Source of the DNA: Chitinimonas prasina
GTDB lineage: Bacteria > Pseudomonadota > Gammaproteobacteria > Burkholderiales > Chitinimonadaceae
DNA: 64,000 nt
Assembly: GCF_030160395.1 (NCBI RefSeq)
Contig: NZ_BSOG01000004.1
Location: 62,001 to 126,000 of the forward strand
Direction: 5' to 3'
Shown: in pieces, positions 20,549 to 29,288 of the stretch
How the letters are laid out: each line of letters begins with the position of its first letter
Position numbering within the stretch: the first letter of the stretch is position 1
The notes under the pieces: model-generated
The model's input: only the letters and a program-made list of their open reading frames with translations
What the model was told of the DNA's origin: nothing
The model's database searches: none
Translations under genes and position numbers: made by a program

Positions 20549-20752
20549 ATGACACAACTCCAAGAAAACACCCGTAGCCAGATCGAAGTCGAAGCCAAGG
20601 ATCTGCCCTTGTACTGCCCCATGCCCGATATGGTGAAGTGGAATGCCCACCCGCGCGTGGTCATCCCTGTGGGCAACACCGGCGAAGCACTGTGCCCCTA
20701 TTGCGGCACCAAGTATATTCTCAAGGGCGGTCCCGTTGGCCACGGCCACTGA
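20549..20752 (+). CDS. CHCC zinc-finger domain protein
   Basis: 67 residues. The zf-CHCC pattern is complete: DLPLYCP, then the NAHPRV histidine, then CPYCGTKY with the last two cysteines. Related domains occur in the NDUFS6 complex I subunit, but bacterial stand-alone members have no firm function. It lies between ilvE and waaF, 8 nt before waaF, so is probably co-transcribed. A purine-rich AAAAGGAAG precedes the ATG. Confidence 0.88.
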   Translation: MTQLQENTRSQIEVEAKDLPLYCPMPDMVKWNAHPRVVIPVGNTGEALCPYCGTKYILKGGPVGHGH

Positions 20753-20760
20753 GCCTGGCA

Positions 20761-21822
20761 ATGCCTGATCGCATTCTCGTAGTTGCGCCGGCCTGGGTGG
20801 GCGACAGCGTCATGGCCCAGCCGCTTTATCGGCGCCTGAAGCAGTACCAGCCCGACGCCCATCTCACCGTCATGGCGCCGGACTGGACCTTGCCACTGCT
20901 GGAGCGCATGCCCGAGGTGGATGCCACCCTGCGCAACCCTTTCGGCCACGGCGCGCTCAAGCTGGGCGCCCGCTACCGTTTGGGGCGTAGCTTGCGTGGC
21001 CAGTTCGACCAGGCCATCTTGCTGCCGAATTCACTCAAATCGGCACTGGTGCCTTGGTTTGCCCGCATTCCGCTGCGCACCGGCTTTATTGGTGAATCAC
21101 GCTACGGCCTGCTCAACGATGCCCGTACCCTCAACCCCAAGGCCCTGCCGCAGATGGTGGAGCGCTTCGCCATCCTGGCGGAGCGCGTGCCCGGCAACCC
21201 CTTGCCACGCCCCATCCCGGCACCAAGGCTGACCATACAGCCCGAACAACAGCAGGCAGCCCTGAGCAGCCTGGGGCTGGATACCGAACGCCCCATCGTG
21301 GCGTTTTGCCCCGGCGCGGAGTATGGCCCAGCCAAACGCTGGCCAGCCCGTCACTTTGCTGAGTTGGCCCGCCGCCTGGTTTCACAAGGGTACGCGGTCT
21401 GGCTGTTCGGCTCGGCCAAGGATCAGGTCGAAACCCAAGCCATCAGCCGGCTGGCTGGCATCCCGCTGGTAGACCTGGCGGGCCGCACGTCGCTGGCCCA
21501 GGCAATAGACCTGTTGTCGCTAGCCCATATGGTGGTAACCAATGATTCAGGCCTGATGCATGTGGCTGCTGCGCTGGAACGCCCCTTGGTGGCACTGTAT
21601 GGCTCCAGCAGCCCCGAGTTCACCCCGCCGCTGAGCGATAGGGCTGAAATCGTCTCGCTGGACCTCGAGTGCAGCCCTTGCTTCGAACGCAATTGCCCGC
21701 TCAAGCATTTCGATTGCATGGAGCAGCTGGACAGTAATCTGGTCGAAGCCGCCATAGCACGCACCCTGACCAAGCCACCCGGCACGCCCGCCAGCCCCTA
21801 TATACCCATCGCGTCTGTCTAG
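20761..21822 (+). CDS. waaF: ADP-heptose--LPS heptosyltransferase II
   Basis: GT9 enzyme adding the second heptose to the LPS inner core. 353 residues. N-terminal ILVVAPAWVGDSVMAQPLYR, donor-site FCPGAEYGPAKRWP, and C-terminal NDSGLMHVAAALERPLVALYG are typical. The frame opens 41 codons earlier inside the zinc-finger gene, but the ATG at 20761 fits the family start. Confidence 0.95.
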   Translation: MPDRILVVAPAWVGDSVMAQPLYRRLKQYQPDAHLTVMAPDWTLPLLERMPEVDATLRNPFGHGALKLGARYRLGRSLRGQFDQAILLPNSLKSALVPWFARIPLRTGFIGESRYGLLNDARTLNPKALPQMVERFAILAERVPGNPLPRPIPAPRLTIQPEQQQAALSSLGLDTERPIVAFCPGAEYGPAKRWPARHFAELARRLVSQGYAVWLFGSAKDQVETQAISRLAGIPLVDLAGRTSLAQAIDLLSLAHMVVTNDSGLMHVAAALERPLVALYGSSSPEFTPPLSDRAEIVSLDLECSPCFERNCPLKHFDCMEQLDSNLVEAAIARTLTKPPGTPASPYIPIASV

Positions 21823-21837
21823 ACCGTCACCCCAGGC

Positions 21838-21856
21838 CTGCATGCCATGCATGCAG
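21838..21856 (+). other. Small hairpin after waaF
   Basis: CTGCATG-ccatg-CATGCAG, a perfect 7-pair stem 16 nt after the waaF stop; a second imperfect inverted repeat (GGTAGCC at about 21872-21878 with GGCTACC at 21892-21898) follows. Together they occupy the gap between two convergent genes and probably end transcription from one or both sides, though neither has a T-tract. Confidence 0.4.
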
Positions 21857-21907
21857 CGCCAGCGTGGGAGGGGTAGCCAGACGGAACGCCCGGCTACCTC
21901 CCCCTAC

Positions 21908-24103
21908 TTACAGCGTCCAGGAGCCTTTCACGAACAACTCGTTCTGCTTGCGCTTGCCGCCATCATCGCGCGTATCCGCCAGGGTGGCGCCCAGATAGAC
22001 AGCCTTGCCCAGGCCTTGCCGATGGGCATACACCAGCGACCAGGTATTGCACGTGTCATCGCGGTTCACCGCTCCCGTATAGGCAATGGGATTACGCTCG
22101 ACCTTGGCATGTTGCCAGATGAATCGTGCCGTATCGCGGGCAGTGAAGTGCCAGATCGAATTCCACTGATAGGCCAGTTCCGAGTAAGCCCTTTCCTTGG
22201 TGACCGGGCCGCCATCAACCCAAACCTTGTCCAGTGTCTGCTCTACCTCCAGCCGCTCATGCAGGCGCATGCGGGCGAATAGCGAGACATACCCCCCCTT
22301 GCCTACCCGGCTGTTTTCGTAATCAATCTGGTCCCCCAGTTGCACGGTGGCGGTCAGCCGGTTCAACAGCTTGGATGGCGCACCATCTGCGAACAGATGC
22401 ACATAGTCACGCTTGAGCAACGGGCCTCCCGCCTCCAGCCGGGTTTGCTGGTTGGGTCGCCACTCCAGGTTGTAAAAGCTGTCGTACGGCCCCGCCAGGA
22501 ACAAACCAGGACGCAGCGTGCTGAACACCTTCTGCCCTTCCCTGTCCTCGACATACTCCGTGTTCAGGTAAGGATTCGTTTCACGCCAGGCGCCGGCATG
22601 TTCGAACATCAGGTTCATCTCGCTATAAAAGCTACGCACCCCGGTCTGGGTGATGAAACCATTATCCGCACGGAAGTCACGCCCTATGTCGCGCACCTGA
22701 GCGTAGATATCCCAAACGGCAGTCCGCTTGCTGAAATCGGCGTAGAAGGAATGACCGTCGCGCTTCTCACCACGCATCAGGGCATCCGCAGCCTGGTCGT
22801 ACAAGGCAGTAGTCTGGCTGGCCAGCAGTTGTGTGCGCACGCGTGTCGTATCATCGACTTGCCAGGCTACGTCCCCACCCGCCACCCGGTTGTAGCCCCG
22901 GCCTTGCTCCAGGCTGCGATCGGTAAACAGCCCGCCCAACTGGGCACTGCCCAATCGCAGGCTGCCACGGGCGATAGTTGCCTGCGACTTAAAGCTCTGC
23001 TGAGCATAGCCATTACCGTATGCCCCCGGCACCACCACCAAGCCGCCACCGTCATCACGAGTCGTCAGTACCGTCGCATCCGCAGACTCGCCACGCCAAG
23101 TGGCACGGCCACCCCAGGCCGGGTCGGTAATGGCCCGGCTATGGATGGCACGGGTAGGCCCTTGCAGCAGGTCAGCACCTTCCAGAAAGAATGGTCGCTT
23201 CTCTGGTAGAAAGACGGCAAAGCGGCTATTGCCCGCCAGCACCGGCGCATCCAGCTCCACCTGGGAGAAATCCGGATTCAGCGTCATATCCAGCACCCAG
23301 TCCGGCCGTGGCCGCAACTTGATATCCACCGCCAGATCCACCTCGTTCTTGTGGGTCTTGCTGCCATTGGCGTGGGTTTTCTCGGCCCGGCTGGCCAGTA
23401 TCTGCGGTGTAATGCTCCAGTTCATGGCTTGCTGGGGCGGTGTCATGCCAGTCAATGGCATGCTGTAGCACAGGAAGCAATTGGTATCGCCGGGCGCCTC
23501 TCCGCTGGTCAGCCGATAGCGGTCACCGCGTGTCAGGCTACGCAGCAGCATGACCTTCCAATCCTTGCTGCCGCCGTTGTAAGCCAGTGCTGAAAAGGGT
23601 ATCCGCAGCTCCGCCGTCCAACCGGTGTCAGTGCGGCTGGCAGCAGCCTCGAAATCATAGTCGGGCGAAAAATCCTCGCCGCCCGTATCGGTAAACATGC
23701 CGTCACCAACAGCCCCTCGCGGATTCACGCGAAAGAACTGTGCGGCCTTGCCATCACCCGCCGGATCCAGATAGAAGACAAAGAAGTCCTGATCACCCAG
23801 CACCTTGTCTCGACGACTGAAAGGCTCACGCACCTCTTGCGGGTTAGGGTCTATCGCTTCCAGCGCCACATAGAGGTACTGCTTGTCATAGGCAATCCGC
23901 ATGGCCGTGGGCTGCTCGGCCGGGCGCTTGTCACGCGGTGTGTGCTCATAGAAGGTGTCGTAACGCTGGGTAGTCTGCCAGGCTGCGTCATCAAGCCTCC
24001 CGTCCAGCTTGATGCCTTGCTGTGCACCCAGTTGCAATGCGTTGATGGCCGCCTGGCCAGGTAGGGCAAACGCCAGGGCAAGGGCATAGGCGAGCTTGTG
24101 CAT
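21908..24103 (-). CDS. DUF5916-type outer-membrane protein with CBM9-like domain
   Basis: 731 residues. A signal peptide (MHKLAYALALAFALPGQA) is followed by a carbohydrate-binding-family-9-like domain (about residues 20-200: KLDGRLDDAAWQ, DKQYLYVALEAID, GWTAELRIPFSAL) and a long C-terminal region rich in alternating polar/hydrophobic strands that ends in FVKGSWTL, as expected of an outer-membrane barrel. The domain order matches DUF5916 proteins, whose function is unknown. GGGAG precedes the chosen ATG; an ATG 14 codons upstream is weaker. Monocistronic, with hairpins on both sides. Confidence 0.8.
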   Translation of the reverse strand: MHKLAYALALAFALPGQAAINALQLGAQQGIKLDGRLDDAAWQTTQRYDTFYEHTPRDKRPAEQPTAMRIAYDKQYLYVALEAIDPNPQEVREPFSRRDKVLGDQDFFVFYLDPAGDGKAAQFFRVNPRGAVGDGMFTDTGGEDFSPDYDFEAAASRTDTGWTAELRIPFSALAYNGGSKDWKVMLLRSLTRGDRYRLTSGEAPGDTNCFLCYSMPLTGMTPPQQAMNWSITPQILASRAEKTHANGSKTHKNEVDLAVDIKLRPRPDWVLDMTLNPDFSQVELDAPVLAGNSRFAVFLPEKRPFFLEGADLLQGPTRAIHSRAITDPAWGGRATWRGESADATVLTTRDDGGGLVVVPGAYGNGYAQQSFKSQATIARGSLRLGSAQLGGLFTDRSLEQGRGYNRVAGGDVAWQVDDTTRVRTQLLASQTTALYDQAADALMRGEKRDGHSFYADFSKRTAVWDIYAQVRDIGRDFRADNGFITQTGVRSFYSEMNLMFEHAGAWRETNPYLNTEYVEDREGQKVFSTLRPGLFLAGPYDSFYNLEWRPNQQTRLEAGGPLLKRDYVHLFADGAPSKLLNRLTATVQLGDQIDYENSRVGKGGYVSLFARMRLHERLEVEQTLDKVWVDGGPVTKERAYSELAYQWNSIWHFTARDTARFIWQHAKVERNPIAYTGAVNRDDTCNTWSLVYAHRQGLGKAVYLGATLADTRDDGGKRKQNELFVKGSWTL

Positions 24104-24167
24104 GGAACTCCCGAAATATTGTTTATACCGTTGGAAGCGCGACAATACCGATCACCTTGAAAAGCAT

Positions 24168-24200
24168 CGCCGCCGAGGCGACAAAGCGCAATCGGCGGCG
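24168..24200 (-). terminator. Hairpin terminator after yajQ
   Basis: CGCCGCCGA (24168-24176) and TCGGCGGCG (24192-24200) pair perfectly over 9 bp. On the minus strand the stem is followed by ATGCTTTTC, a short T-run. It lies 70 nt after the yajQ stop. Confidence 0.6.
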
Positions 24201-24269
24201 ACAACCGGGCAATCCGGGCGACGGGCTGCAAGGCACTGGTGCACATTGCCGCCCCAACAGATCAGCTAA

Positions 24270-24755
24270 TCAATCACGGAAGTTCTGGTACTGCAGCGGA
24301 AACTCCTCAATGGACTTGCGCACCAGGGCTATAGTGTCCTGCAGCAAGTCCCGCTTGGCGCCACTCACCCGCACTGCATCGCCCTGTATGCTGGCCTGTA
24401 CCTTGATCTTGGAGTCCTTGATCACCCTGACAATCTTCTTGGCCAGTTCGGTCTCGATACCCACCTTCACGGTAATGACCTGCTTGACCTTGTTGCCACT
24501 GATTTTATCTATCTTGGCTTCGTCCAGGCAGCGCACATCCACATTGCGCTTGGCCAGCTTGGCCAAAAGAATTTCCTTGACCTGCTCCAGCTGGAAATCA
24601 TTGTCGGCAAACACCGTCAGCGTCTTCTCAGCCTGATCGATGCGGGCATCCGAGCCCTTGAAGTCAAAGCGATTGCCGACTTCCTTGTTGGCCTGCTCCA
24701 CGGCATTCTTCACTTCTACTTCGTTGACCTCAGACACAATGTCGAAAGACGGCAT
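24270..24755 (-). CDS. yajQ: YajQ family cyclic-di-GMP/nucleotide-binding protein
   Basis: 161 residues. N-terminus [21 protein letters not shown] and the [11 protein letters not shown] motif are diagnostic of YajQ/DUF520. Some members bind c-di-GMP and act as transcription co-factors; others bind tRNA or GTP. The ATG at 24753-24755 has GGAGAG ahead; the frame is open 38 codons upstream into the amylase promoter region. Divergent from the amylase gene. Confidence 0.94.
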   Translation of the reverse strand: MPSFDIVSEVNEVEVKNAVEQANKEVGNRFDFKGSDARIDQAEKTLTVFADNDFQLEQVKEILLAKLAKRNVDVRCLDEAKIDKISGNKVKQVITVKVGIETELAKKIVRVIKDSKIKVQASIQGDAVRVSGAKRDLLQDTIALVRKSIEEFPLQYQNFRD

Positions 24756-24859
24756 AATTCGCTCTCCATAAGACCGGCAGGCAGTATTCGCGCAAGCCCT
24801 GAATACTTGGCAAACCGGCGCTGGTTTCCAATAAAAAACTGATTTTACCCGAGCACGCC

Positions 24860-26356
24860 ATGAATACACCTGTCCAGCTTGATGATTTCACCCGCCAGAC
24901 CGCCTGCCAGGTGGTCTACCAGATATTCCCGGAGCGCTTTGCCATAGGCAATGGCCTCAGCAGCGCCGACAAACTGGCCCAGTCGGCCTATGACATCCCC
25001 GGCGCCGTCAAGCGCGGCTGGGATGAATCCACGCTCAACCAGCCATGGGGGCAGCAGTTCTATGGCGGCGACCTCGATGGCATCACAGACAAGCTGGACT
25101 ACCTGGCCGACTTGGGCGTTACCGGCGTCTACCTCACCCCCGTCTTCAGTGCCCCCAGCAATCACAAGTACGATGCGACCGACTTTTTCAGTATCGACCC
25201 CATGTTTGGTGGCGAATCCGCCCTGCAGCGCCTGATCACGGCATTGCATCAGCGCGGCATGAAGCTGACGCTGGACGCGGTGCTCAACCATGTTTCCGAC
25301 CAGCATCCCTGGTTCCTGGCCGCCCAGGCGGGCGACACAGAAAAGCGCGACTGGTTTACCTTCCGTGCTGATGGCAGCTACCTGTGCTGGCAGGACTACG
25401 GCCTGATGCCAGAGCTCAACCTGGCCAACCCGGCAGTGCGCGATGTGCTATATCGCCACCCCAGCAGCCTGGTACAGCACTGGCTGGGCCAGGGTGTAGA
25501 CAATTGGCGTTTTGACGTGGCCCAGGATGTCGGTATTCCCGTTGCCAAGGAAATGGCTGCCTGCGTGGCAGAACGCTATCCGCAGGCCAGCCTGCTGGGC
25601 GAACTCAATGGTTACTCCGCCAGTTGGTTCCAGGCAGGCGGCGGCTTCCACGGCATGATGAATTATTGGTATCGCACCGCCATACTGGCATGGCTGGCCG
25701 GCGAGATCGACGCAATACAAATGAACCGTGCCGTCGCGGATGCCCGCGAGGGCTACGGCCTGAAGGGACTGCTGTGCTCGTGGAACATGCTGTCCAGCCA
25801 CGACACACCCAGGCTGATCACCACCGTTGGCAGCATAGAGAAAGCCCGCCTGGCCCTGTTGATGCAATTGACCCTGCCCGGCGTGCCCTTGGTCTATTAC
25901 GGCGAGGAAATCGGCATGGAAGGAGGCGCCGACCCCGATTGCCGCCGCCCCATGCGCTGGGACGAGCGTGAGTGGAACCAAGCCCAGCGCGCCTGGGTCA
26001 AGCAACTGATCAGCATACGCCAAGCCAATCCAGCCTTGCAGTATGGCGATGTCACCGTACTGGGCGATCGCCTGCCAGGCAATGCCCTGGTGTTCCTGCG
26101 CCATACCGAGGTACCAGGCCAGGCCGCCCTGGTGATCGTGAATCTGTCTGATCAGCCATTAAAAACCAGACTGCTGCTGCCGTATTCGCACTGGTACGAT
26201 GGTGTCCCATTGCGCGATGCGACAGGTCAGACCGCCAACACCCGGGTACAGGCTGCCAGCGTGCAACTCGACATAGCCCCGCATGGTAGTGCGATATATG
26301 AGGCCTTCGAGCCATACTCGAACTACACTTTCTTCAAGCCGCGCAATTGCGCTTGA
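24860..26356 (+). CDS. GH13 alpha-amylase family protein (neopullulanase/cyclomaltodextrinase-like)
   Basis: 498 residues, no signal peptide, so probably cytoplasmic. The GH13 regions are complete: DAVLNH (from Asp139), the subfamily marker MPELN (about 183-187), RFDVA with nucleophile Asp219, GELN with acid/base Glu248, and SSHDT with Asp315. A C-terminal beta-sandwich ends the protein. The MPxLN motif points to the GH13_20 group, which hydrolyses cyclodextrins and short maltodextrins. There are no maltose transport genes beside it; the DUF5916 protein with a carbohydrate-binding-like domain lies just across yajQ. Confidence 0.9.
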   Translation: MNTPVQLDDFTRQTACQVVYQIFPERFAIGNGLSSADKLAQSAYDIPGAVKRGWDESTLNQPWGQQFYGGDLDGITDKLDYLADLGVTGVYLTPVFSAPSNHKYDATDFFSIDPMFGGESALQRLITALHQRGMKLTLDAVLNHVSDQHPWFLAAQAGDTEKRDWFTFRADGSYLCWQDYGLMPELNLANPAVRDVLYRHPSSLVQHWLGQGVDNWRFDVAQDVGIPVAKEMAACVAERYPQASLLGELNGYSASWFQAGGGFHGMMNYWYRTAILAWLAGEIDAIQMNRAVADAREGYGLKGLLCSWNMLSSHDTPRLITTVGSIEKARLALLMQLTLPGVPLVYYGEEIGMEGGADPDCRRPMRWDEREWNQAQRAWVKQLISIRQANPALQYGDVTVLGDRLPGNALVFLRHTEVPGQAALVIVNLSDQPLKTRLLLPYSHWYDGVPLRDATGQTANTRVQAASVQLDIAPHGSAIYEAFEPYSNYTFFKPRNCA

Positions 26357-26473
26357 TACAATTTTCATAAATGGGCTGCCGGATACGGGTTTCCCGTTGC
26401 TTGGCAGTCACCATAAGAAATGGCGCCAAGCTGCCCCAATATGGCGAGGCCAGGCGAACAGAGGCAAAGATAG

Positions 26474-27766
26474 ATGGCGGACACCACATCCCTATATAAA
26501 CGCAAGGTCTACTTCCTGGCACAGACCTTCTTTATCAAGGACAACCAGGCAGAATTGCTGCTGTGCGCACACAAGTACGACTTCGACATCCAGTTCTTTG
26601 ACCAGATGGCCGAGTTTGTCCGCACCGCCGTACAGGCAGATCCGGAAGACCTCTACGTGGTCGATCTGGACGTGCTCTACAACATGCAGTTGGACGACAA
26701 CCGCACCATGTTCCTGGGCGACCTGCTTCGCCGCCTGCCGCAGCAGCATCACTATGTGTATTTGCAGACCGAGAAGCAGAGCGGCCGCTTCCTGCTGCAA
26801 AAGATGCTGGTAGACAACAACTGCCTCGCCTATGCCGAAAAACCCATCGCCAATGATGTGCTGGTCGACAAGCTGTTCAATCTGTTTGCCCAGCGCAAAC
26901 GTGATGAAACCAGCGTGGTACTCTACCTGGGCGACCAGGTGCGCTTTGATGCAGCCTTGCTGGCGACGCAGCAGGTCAACCTGATACACCACCCTGATGT
27001 GCAGACCCTGCACCTAGCTGTCAAGCAGATGCAGCCTGACGTGGTGGTGATAGAAGATAGCCATTACCTGCGCACCGAGGTCATCGCACGGGTGCTCAAG
27101 AAGAATATCGAAGTCGATCCCAGCCTCGAGATAGTCCTGCTGCAAACCAGGCCCGATACAGCCCTGGCCCGCAAGGCGACGGACAGTGGTTTTGACCAGA
27201 TACTGTCGCTTACCGACAGCGATGTCCTCACCCATCAGTTGCTCAATCGTATCAGCAAGATACGCACTGACAAGAACCTCATCAGCAAGGACCGGGCAAC
27301 CGGCCTGCTCAACAAGATAGGCTTCAAGAAGCGGGCCCAGGATGTCATCCGCCGCGCCAGCCGCGACAAGGTAGCCCTTGCCCTGGCAGTCATCGACATC
27401 GACAAGTTCAAAACCATCAACGACACCTGGGGACACTACTTTGGCGACATCGTCATCAAGCGGCTATCGCTGGTAGTCGGTGCGCACATGCAGGAGAACG
27501 ACCTGCTGAGCCGCTTTGGTGGCGAGGAGTTCGTCATGCTGCTGTGGGACTGCACCGTACAGACCGCACGCGAGCGGGTAGACAAGATGCGCCTCGCGTT
27601 TGGTGACATCGCCTTTGAAGTCTCCCAGATCGAAACCCGTCATTTCTCCTTTAGCGGCGGCCTGGCAGCCTATCCTGCGCTCAAGACCGAGAACGAATTG
27701 TTTCTGTATGCCGACGAACAGCTGTACGAGGCCAAGCAGAGCGGACGGAATCGGATTTGTGGTTAA
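26474..27766 (+). CDS. Diguanylate cyclase with two N-terminal receiver-like domains
   Basis: 430 residues. The C-terminal ~165 residues are a GGDEF domain with the active-site motif GGEEF (in LLSRFGGEEFVML) and the preceding DIDKFKTINDTWGH, so it should make c-di-GMP. The inhibitory I-site Arg-x-x-Asp is absent (QEND at that position). The N-terminal half has two receiver-like folds (about 10-135 with YVVDLDV and EKPI; about 145-260 with VVVIEDS), neither with the N-terminal acidic pair. Start has AGATAG upstream only. A mobile repeat begins directly at its TAA. Confidence 0.9.
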   Translation: MADTTSLYKRKVYFLAQTFFIKDNQAELLLCAHKYDFDIQFFDQMAEFVRTAVQADPEDLYVVDLDVLYNMQLDDNRTMFLGDLLRRLPQQHHYVYLQTEKQSGRFLLQKMLVDNNCLAYAEKPIANDVLVDKLFNLFAQRKRDETSVVLYLGDQVRFDAALLATQQVNLIHHPDVQTLHLAVKQMQPDVVVIEDSHYLRTEVIARVLKKNIEVDPSLEIVLLQTRPDTALARKATDSGFDQILSLTDSDVLTHQLLNRISKIRTDKNLISKDRATGLLNKIGFKKRAQDVIRRASRDKVALALAVIDIDKFKTINDTWGHYFGDIVIKRLSLVVGAHMQENDLLSRFGGEEFVMLLWDCTVQTARERVDKMRLAFGDIAFEVSQIETRHFSFSGGLAAYPALKTENELFLYADEQLYEAKQSGRNRICG

Positions 27767-27906
27767 GCGCCGCTAACAAAACCTTTCAGGCATTGTTGTG
27801 CGAGCTTGTCTTACCCACGTGCTGTCTGCCGCGCGCGCCAGCTGCGCGAGCCAGCGCTCGCACGCCTAGCCAGAACCGCTACGCTGGTTTTGTTAGCCAT
27901 TCTTAG
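27767..27906 (-). mobile_element. MITE-like repeat, family A copy 1 (140 bp)
   Basis: Read on the minus strand it starts AGAATGGCTAACAAAACC and ends GGTTTTGTTAGCGGCGCT, giving imperfect terminal inverted repeats of about 16 bp. The interior matches the copy at 41731-41855 along almost its whole length (shared runs include CAGCGTAGCGGTTCTGGCT and AAGCTCGCACAACAA), apart from about 14 extra bases that look like a local duplication of GCTGGC. An inner GTGCGAGC/GCTCGCAC pair allows a second stem. No coding capacity. It abuts the GGDEF stop codon. Confidence 0.8.
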
Positions 27907-28130
27907 CACTGCTACAAGAGCCCTAGCAGTGTTGTTGCGCAAGCCTCCCGCGATAACACCGCCCTCTCACATGGCGCGCGACGAATGGCCGCCCCAGCAC
28001 GGTGCACACTGCTCAGGCTAAGGGTAGAATGCGCGCCAATTTGCCCCAACCCTCCGACAACGATATTCGGGCAATCAGCGGGTCTGCGCCCCTATAAGGT
28101 GCAGACCAGTCCATCTGTAGTGGAGATCCC
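27907..28130. other. Intergenic remainder before the secreted protein
   Basis: The 364-nt gap after the GGDEF gene is filled by repeat A at its left. In the rest, CACTGCTA-caagagccc-TAGCAGTG (27907-27931) is a perfect 8-pair hairpin that could terminate transcription, and GTTGTTGCGCAAGCC just after it faintly echoes the GTTGTGCGAGCTTG segment inside the repeat. I see no convincing promoter consensus and no reading frame with coding character up to 28130. Confidence 0.5.
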
Positions 28131-29129
28131 ATGCGTCAACTGATACTGGCCGCCCTGCTGGCCACCGCCGGCATGCCGGCATTTGCTGCAACGGCCAAGG
28201 CACCTGCCAAGCAAGCTGTACAACTGGAAGTCAAGGTAAGAGACCTGTCGCCACTGTTCCTGGATTTCTACAAGGTCGCCAGTGCGCCTGTCGTCCAGAC
28301 ACCGGCCGCGCCCGCCACGCCTGCTGCTGATGGCAAACAGGCTGCTGTGCCGGCCGCACCCGCCGTACCTGTCGAGAGCGAGGACGATCGTCGCTGGCGC
28401 CTGTTCAAGAAAATTTATAACGTGAGCGCGCACGAAGACGATGCGGCCACCCGCGCTGCGCTTGAAACCGCCTGGCCTCGCTATGCTGCCGCGCTGCCGC
28501 AGATCACCGCTGGATTCGACGGCATCGCAGCTGAACCCGCCGAGGCCATCAACGCCCTGTCAGCCCAGTACTTTCTCGACAAGCCCTTTTCGGTACGCTG
28601 GATCACCTACGTCGGTGCTTTTGAAGGCCGCGTCTGGAGTCAGGAGACCGATGGCATAATCAACGTCAACCTGCCACTGGAAGTGGACGCCAAGACCCGT
28701 GCCCTGCCCCTGCATCGCATTCTGTCCAAGGTCATGCAGGACAAGAACGCCCATTTCGGCAGCCAGCCCCGCAACCTGGCTGAGCTGCTGATCTCCGAAG
28801 GCGTGCAGGCCCACGTACTGCGCAGCACCGTGCCTGGCCATACGGTTGAGACCTACCTCAACCTGAGCGCAGAACAACTGGCTCAGGCAAGCAGCAATCG
28901 CAAGGCAACCATCAGCACCATCATCACCAAGTTGGGCGATGACTCGGCCGCCACCATGGGTAGCTACGCCGGCGAACAACAGGCCCAGACCCGCTATGTG
29001 GGCTGGCTGCTGGTCGACTACCTAGTGAAGAAGCAAAAGGCACGTTATGCCGATCTGATCCGCCAAAAACCCGCCGATCTGGCCAAGGCAAGTACCAAGG
29101 CACTGGCTGTTATCAACGCTGGCAAGTAA
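28131..29129 (+). CDS. Secreted protein of unknown function
   Basis: 332 residues. Signal peptide MRQLILAALLATAGMPAFA, then a Pro/Ala-rich linker (about residues 55-85, repeated APAAPA) and a helical domain. The stretch AELLISEGVQAHVLRSTVPGH is faintly like the downstream part of DUF2268-type peptidases, but no His-Glu-x-x-His zinc motif is present; I do not assign a function. GGAGATCCC precedes the ATG. Isolated between two mobile-repeat sites. Confidence 0.7.
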   Translation: MRQLILAALLATAGMPAFAATAKAPAKQAVQLEVKVRDLSPLFLDFYKVASAPVVQTPAAPATPAADGKQAAVPAAPAVPVESEDDRRWRLFKKIYNVSAHEDDAATRAALETAWPRYAAALPQITAGFDGIAAEPAEAINALSAQYFLDKPFSVRWITYVGAFEGRVWSQETDGIINVNLPLEVDAKTRALPLHRILSKVMQDKNAHFGSQPRNLAELLISEGVQAHVLRSTVPGHTVETYLNLSAEQLAQASSNRKATISTIITKLGDDSAATMGSYAGEQQAQTRYVGWLLVDYLVKKQKARYADLIRQKPADLAKASTKALAVINAGK

Positions 29130-29162
29130 GCTGGTAGTGCTGCAACGCTGATCCGAAAGACA

Positions 29163-29187
29163 CGGTCTGCAGTCCAAAGGCAGACCG
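29163..29187 (+). terminator. Hairpin after the secreted-protein gene
   Basis: CGGTCTGC-agtccaaag-GCAGACCG is a perfect 8-pair stem 33 nt after the stop at 29129. No T-tract follows, so it is a modest candidate terminator. Confidence 0.45.
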
Positions 29188-29204
29188 CGCCCATGCAAGC
29201 ACTC

Positions 29205-29255
29205 AGAGCCTGTTCACTTTTTTTCACTCCGGCGAAAAGATCGTGAACAGGCTCT
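29205..29255. mobile_element. Minimal copy of mobile repeat family B (51 bp)
   Basis: AGAGCCTGTTCA (29205-29216) and TGAACAGGCTCT (29244-29255) are a perfect 12-bp inverted repeat. Read inward from the right end, the next bases (CGATCTTTTCGCCG) match the ends of the 267-bp element at 62376-62642 (ATGTCTTTTCGCCG). It appears to be just two element ends with no interior, and could also act as a transcription stop before flhB. Confidence 0.7.
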
Positions 29256-29288
29256 TAACCGGCCTACCCACTTCAGCTTGATGGTGCC

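Noticed and set aside
27767-27906. Family A repeats considered as ordinary REP/BIME or terminator
   Set aside because: The unit is 125-140 bp with inverted ends and long interior identity between two distant copies, which fits a mobile element better, although it may also stop transcription.
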